64,000 bases of DNA from Paraburkholderia xenovorans LB400 (lineage in GTDB: Bacteria; Pseudomonadota; Gammaproteobacteria; Burkholderiales; Burkholderiaceae). The stretch lies in the NCBI RefSeq assembly GCF_000013645.1, contig NC_007953.1, positions 248,001-312,000 on the forward strand, in the 5' to 3' direction. The notes beneath the pieces were generated by a model. That model had not been told where the DNA came from and made no database searches. It saw nothing but the letters and a program-made list of their open reading frames with translations. Both the position numbers and the translations under genes were made by a program. Position 1 is the first letter of the stretch. Every line of letters starts with the position of its first letter. Positions 61,171-64,000 of this stretch are shown in pieces.

Positions 61171-61686
61171 TCAATCGTTTTCGGCTTGCACGGCCCACGC
61201 CCGCAATTCGCGTTCGGCCATGCGGCCATACAGTTCCCCCAGTATCTGCAACGCGTGCTCGCGGGCCGCCGGTGCACCCTGGTCGGGTGTGCGCAGCCAC
61301 TCTTCGAGCGACGCCAGAACCGCATGCAGCGCTTCGTTCAATACGCACGCGGCGGCCAGTGCGGGATCGTTGACCCCACGCACCTGGACCGCCGGACCGG
61401 GTGCCTGGGTTTCGAGCTGCCGGGCGATGGCGGCTAGCGAAGCAGCGGAAGCCGGCGCGGCGGCCTGCAGATCGGGCAGTACCGATTCGAGGGTCCGGCG
61501 CACGTCCGCGTTATCTTCGGCGAGGTAGGCCGGCCAGCGGTCCCACGAGCGCTGCAGGCGCCCTAGCGCATGCAGCGTCGCCTTCAACTGCCGCTGTGCT
61601 GCGCCGCCCGTTACAGCCGGCAGCACGGACTGTCGCAGGCCATCGGCCATGCCGGCCAGCAGCTCCCCTACGGTGGGTCTAAACAC
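61171..61686 (-). CDS. Small helical protein paired with a kinase-fold protein (DUF6285/LvaB-like)
   Basis: 171 residues, alanine-rich, predicted almost wholly helical (TVGELLAGMADGLRQSVLPAV, LHALGRLQRSWDRW, HALQILGELYGRMAERELRAW). It overlaps the end of the phosphotransferase gene by eight bases. Pairs of this kind (a small helical partner plus an aminoglycoside-phosphotransferase-fold enzyme) occur in the levulinate pathway, where LvaB is required with LvaA for phosphorylating 4-hydroxyacyl-CoA. Identity with LvaB rests on size, context and memory of the family, not on an alignment. Confidence 0.6.
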   Translation of the reverse strand: MFRPTVGELLAGMADGLRQSVLPAVTGGAAQRQLKATLHALGRLQRSWDRWPAYLAEDNADVRRTLESVLPDLQAAAPASAASLAAIARQLETQAPGPAVQVRGVNDPALAAACVLNEALHAVLASLEEWLRTPDQGAPAAREHALQILGELYGRMAERELRAWAVQAEND

Positions 61687-62734
61687 GGCTAGTCTCCTTG
61701 CGATGCTGCTCGGCCCAGGCGAGACAGCGATTCAGGCAGGGTGGGACGGTTGCGGCCCGATCCGCATGGCGCATGTTTGGCGTACTCGAGGTGATGAAGG
61801 CGCGGGCCGCCGTAAGAGAAATGACGGCGAACTTCAATTCGTTGAACACCCTGTAATAGAGAACATCGGACCACGCGATCTCACGTCTGGCCAGCGCCGC
61901 GTAGCGCTGCACGAATTCGCGCAGTGGTACGAAGCGCTCTGGACTCCAAAGCGGCCGGTAGATCCAGGCAAGGTCCTCGACAGGGTCGCCCAGATGTGCC
62001 ATTTCCCAGTCGAGCAGGCCGCTCACGCGATCTCCTTCGTAGAGGAAATTGCCAGGCCGCAGGTCCCCATGGACGAGGCAGATGCGTTGTGGCTCGGGCA
62101 GGTGGCGGTACAACCAGCCAAACAGGCCGGACATAACGGGCAGCGGCTCCAGGCGCTGGGCCAGGAAGGTGTCATGCCAATGCGTGATCTGACGGAGCGC
62201 CACTTCGCGCGGCGACAGGCCTTCGAGAGCGGAATCGAAAGCGGCCGGCGTCCAGTCGACCGCATGCAGGTCCGCCACGACGCTTGCCAGATCTTCGGTC
62301 AGGCGCCGGGCCGCAGCGGGGTCCGGCGAATTGAGAAAGTCGACGGCGCTGGCCTTGCCCGGCAGACGTTCAAGCACGATCGTGGGTGCGCCGACAATCT
62401 CACCACGCGCGTCCATGGCTACCGCCGCAGGCGCGCGGGTGCCCTTGCCGTTGAGGCCGTGCAGCACCCTGAATTCCTGCGCCACGTCAGTCTCGATCTG
62501 CCGGTCGGCGCCCTGGATCAGCATCACGCAGGGGCGTCGCTGAGGCAGTCCGTCAAGCTGAAAGACCAGTTCCAGCGACCACGCCTTGCGTGCGTTTCCA
62601 CCGAACATCGGAGCGATGCCCTGGACCGAGACATCGCGGGCATTGGGCAGATGTTGTGCGATTAGTTCTGCCAGGCGAGCGGCCAGACCGCTATCCGGCG
62701 ACACGGATGTATTGCCAATAGAAGTATCACTCAT
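61679..62734 (-). CDS. Phosphotransferase-family kinase (APH fold, ACAD10/11-N or LvaA-like)
   Basis: 351 residues from ATG at 62734. Kinase motifs: an N-lobe with FGGNARKAWSLELVF, the catalytic loop LVHGDLRPGNFLYEGD (HGDxxxxN, about residue 205) and the metal-binding LDWEMAHLGDPVEDLAWI. The C-terminal part (YYRVFNELKFAVISLTAARAF) matches the ACAD10/11-like group. Known relatives phosphorylate 4-hydroxyacyl-CoAs so that phosphate elimination by a partner acyl-CoA dehydrogenase yields an enoyl-CoA. Context with beta-oxidation genes fits this better than antibiotic resistance. Confidence 0.82.
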   Translation of the reverse strand: MSDTSIGNTSVSPDSGLAARLAELIAQHLPNARDVSVQGIAPMFGGNARKAWSLELVFQLDGLPQRRPCVMLIQGADRQIETDVAQEFRVLHGLNGKGTRAPAAVAMDARGEIVGAPTIVLERLPGKASAVDFLNSPDPAAARRLTEDLASVVADLHAVDWTPAAFDSALEGLSPREVALRQITHWHDTFLAQRLEPLPVMSGLFGWLYRHLPEPQRICLVHGDLRPGNFLYEGDRVSGLLDWEMAHLGDPVEDLAWIYRPLWSPERFVPLREFVQRYAALARREIAWSDVLYYRVFNELKFAVISLTAARAFITSSTPNMRHADRAATVPPCLNRCLAWAEQHRKETSRV

Positions 62735-62764
62735 GGGGCAGGTTCCGGTATATCGGCTCACGGC

Positions 62765-63898
62765 TCATAGCAGGCTCCAGCCAGGTTTGCCTTCGGCGCA
62801 GGCCTGATAGGCGTCGGGCTCAAGTGGCTGGAGTATTCCCGTGGTGATCTGGCCGTCGCATTCGATCTCGCAATGGTGTTCGTTCAGACCAGACAGGAAA
62901 GCCCGTACCTGTGGGTCCGTGAGGTCGTAGCAATCACCTTCCACGGTGCCGTCGGGCACCTCCATGCCGTGGTATATCTGTTTGTCGGGTGTGCCGCCGT
63001 ACATCCCGCAGCGCATGTAAGCTGTCTGGTTAGCCAGGCGCCGGAAGCGAACCCGCTTGATCTCCCCTGTGTCCAGCGTGTAGTCGGACTCGCCCTCAAG
63101 GAAGATGTGTGTCTCCGGCTCGAAGCGCCAGCGTCGTTCCACGTGGCGCACCTTGCCCACACCGGGGCGCGCGTCACCGTAGTCGTAAAGCACGGTGTTG
63201 CCCCATATGCTCAGGTGGGGAAATGAAATCCAGTTGCCGCCGATCCAGCCAGCCTTCTTCGGACCGCCAATCTGCAAGGCCGGTCCGCCGACACCGCGCC
63301 CGATGCCCCAGTGGCGATCGCGCGTGCCGCGCAGTTCGCCGGCTTCAAAGCGCAGCGTCTGACCCGCTACCCGCACCTCGCCCCCGGCCATGCCGAAACC
63401 TTCGAAGCCAGCGGTTACGTCGCGTTGTCTGCCCTGCGGTGCAGAACGGGTGCCCAGCGACGCGTAGGCGGCGCTGTAGATCTGACGCTTGGTGTCTAGC
63501 CATTGCAGGTCGAAGGCGATGTCCCATTCGTTCCCAGCAAGCACGAACCGCCATTCGCGCATTCCGCGCACAATCTCATGCCGTAGCGGCCCGGTGTGCA
63601 GGTCGGTCCGGTCGGCGCCGAGGCGGCGCCATGCGCGTACCGAGCGTTGCTTGCCGCGGTGGGTGACGATTGCGTAGGCCTCGGCGCGGTCCAGATTGGG
63701 GTAAAAGCTGCCGCCCAGCGCGATCATCAATTCGCCGGTGTTGTCGTGCAGTACGCACCAGTACCGCTCGAAGAAGCGTGGGTCAGTGGACCAGACCACC
63801 CGCACCGGGTCTGGTGTCTGGTGCACCATGAAGTCGTCCATTGCCGACAGTGGAAACTGCTCGTCGAAATGTGCGTCGTTAAAGCTGGGAGGACTCAT
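62765..63898 (-). CDS. Lipocalin-like DUF7064/DUF7065-type protein
   Basis: 377 residues from ATG at 63898; an in-frame TTG at 63922 is the only alternative. The protein is rich in Trp/Tyr and beta strands: ERYWCVLHDNTGELMIALGGSFYPNLDRAEAY, REWRFVLAGNEWDIAFDLQW, WGIGRGVGGPA and TLDTGEIKRVRFRRLANQTAYMRCGMYGG. It recalls the AttH/CrtC-like double calycin fold seen in uncharacterised proteins next to phosphotransferase and acyl-CoA genes. No signal peptide. A hydrophobic-ligand binding or hydratase role is possible; function is unknown. Confidence 0.7.
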   Translation of the reverse strand: MSPPSFNDAHFDEQFPLSAMDDFMVHQTPDPVRVVWSTDPRFFERYWCVLHDNTGELMIALGGSFYPNLDRAEAYAIVTHRGKQRSVRAWRRLGADRTDLHTGPLRHEIVRGMREWRFVLAGNEWDIAFDLQWLDTKRQIYSAAYASLGTRSAPQGRQRDVTAGFEGFGMAGGEVRVAGQTLRFEAGELRGTRDRHWGIGRGVGGPALQIGGPKKAGWIGGNWISFPHLSIWGNTVLYDYGDARPGVGKVRHVERRWRFEPETHIFLEGESDYTLDTGEIKRVRFRRLANQTAYMRCGMYGGTPDKQIYHGMEVPDGTVEGDCYDLTDPQVRAFLSGLNEHHCEIECDGQITTGILQPLEPDAYQACAEGKPGWSLL

Positions 63899-63941
63899 CG
63901 GGTTTGAGCTCGGATGAAACAAGGGGTTTGAACGACCGGCA

Positions 63942-64000
63942 CTACCGACGGACCGGCAGTGCGCCTCGCGGGTAGCGCGTCAGCCCATACACCGTGCCGA
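63942..64000 (-). CDS. Possible C-terminal end of another gene, cut by the right edge
   Basis: On the reverse strand, 19 codons (GTVYGLTRYPRGALPVRR) run from the window edge to a TAG at 63942-63944, 44 bases upstream of the lipocalin-like gene start. Direction and spacing would fit another member of the cluster, but the fragment is too short to recognise. Confidence 0.3.
   Translation of the reverse strand, partial: GTVYGLTRYPRGALPVRR

Noticed and set aside
61679..62734. Aminoglycoside resistance gene
   Set aside because: The kinase-fold motifs are shared with ACAD10/11- and LvaA-type metabolic kinases, and the gene lies within a beta-oxidation cluster with an overlapping partner gene.

Overview
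The window is GC-rich Gram-negative DNA. It carries OmpC-type trimeric porins, stand-alone CaiB/BaiF CoA-transferases, a DUF3331-type protein and many unlinked catabolic clusters, which together suggest Burkholderia sensu lato, most likely Paraburkholderia (inference from gene content; no rRNA or tRNA is present). It is a catabolic/accessory stretch with almost no core information-processing genes. No phage, CRISPR array, intact insertion sequence or RNA gene was recognised. Two decayed genes are visible: a LysR C-terminus and what looks like the 3' end of a group II intron reverse transcriptase.

Region 1 (1-15011) looks like an organosulfur or organic-nutrient scavenging island. A truncated FMN hydroxy-acid dehydrogenase at the left edge diverges from a GMC dehydrogenase and its Tat-exported small subunit. 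Then come a TonB-dependent receptor, an NtaA/SnaA/DszA-type FMNH2 monooxygenase, a class II aldolase-family protein, an SsuA-like binding protein, a divergent AraC regulator, two SsuC-like permeases, an SsuB-like ATPase, a small serine hydrolase, a c-type cytochrome (reverse strand) and a cysteine synthase. The plausible logic is outer-membrane uptake, ABC import, oxygenolytic release of sulfur (or nitrogen) and sulfide capture by CysK; no flavin reductase is encoded here.

Region 2 (15123-26852) is valine/isobutyrate catabolism: a LysR regulator, an MHS-family symporter, mmsA, mmsB, an AraC regulator, an isobutyryl-CoA dehydrogenase-like enzyme, an enoyl-CoA hydratase, a 3-hydroxyisobutyryl-CoA hydrolase and the electron-transfer flavoprotein etfB-etfA. 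These cover isobutyryl-CoA to propionyl-CoA. An 8-bp tandem repeat and a duplicated hairpin between etfB and etfA are notable.

Region 3 (26853-38098) is mixed: an intron RT remnant, a metallo-beta-lactamase-fold hydrolase, a DUF3331-like protein, two periplasmic proteins (Gly/His-rich and Spy/LTXXQ type), a LysR remnant, an MscS-like channel with a cyclic-nucleotide-binding domain, a cysteine-less isochorismatase-like protein, a TetR regulator, the hopanoid C-3 methylase HpnR and a type II NADH dehydrogenase-like flavoprotein.

Region 4 (38967-49715) is a compact acyl-CoA pathway of unknown substrate: a CaiB transferase divergent from GntR-crotonase-CitE-like lyase-PaaG-like crotonase-MFS transporter-BKACE (beta-keto acid cleavage enzyme)-porin, with a second porin convergent to it. 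The combination of CoA transfer, isomerase-type crotonases, a C-C lyase and BKACE does not match a pathway I can name.

Region 5 (50008-63898, all reverse strand) has a beta-propeller protein, a Baeyer-Villiger-type monooxygenase with a deviant fingerprint, and a long beta-oxidation cluster: 3-hydroxyacyl-CoA dehydrogenase, PaaG-like isomerase, acyl-CoA dehydrogenase, FadB-type multifunctional enzyme, thiolase, alpha-methylacyl-CoA racemase, a small protein plus kinase-fold pair resembling LvaB-LvaA of 4-hydroxyacid catabolism, and a lipocalin-like DUF protein. A route from ketone through ester or lactone and hydroxy acid to acyl-CoA is a coherent hypothesis but is not proven by the sequence.
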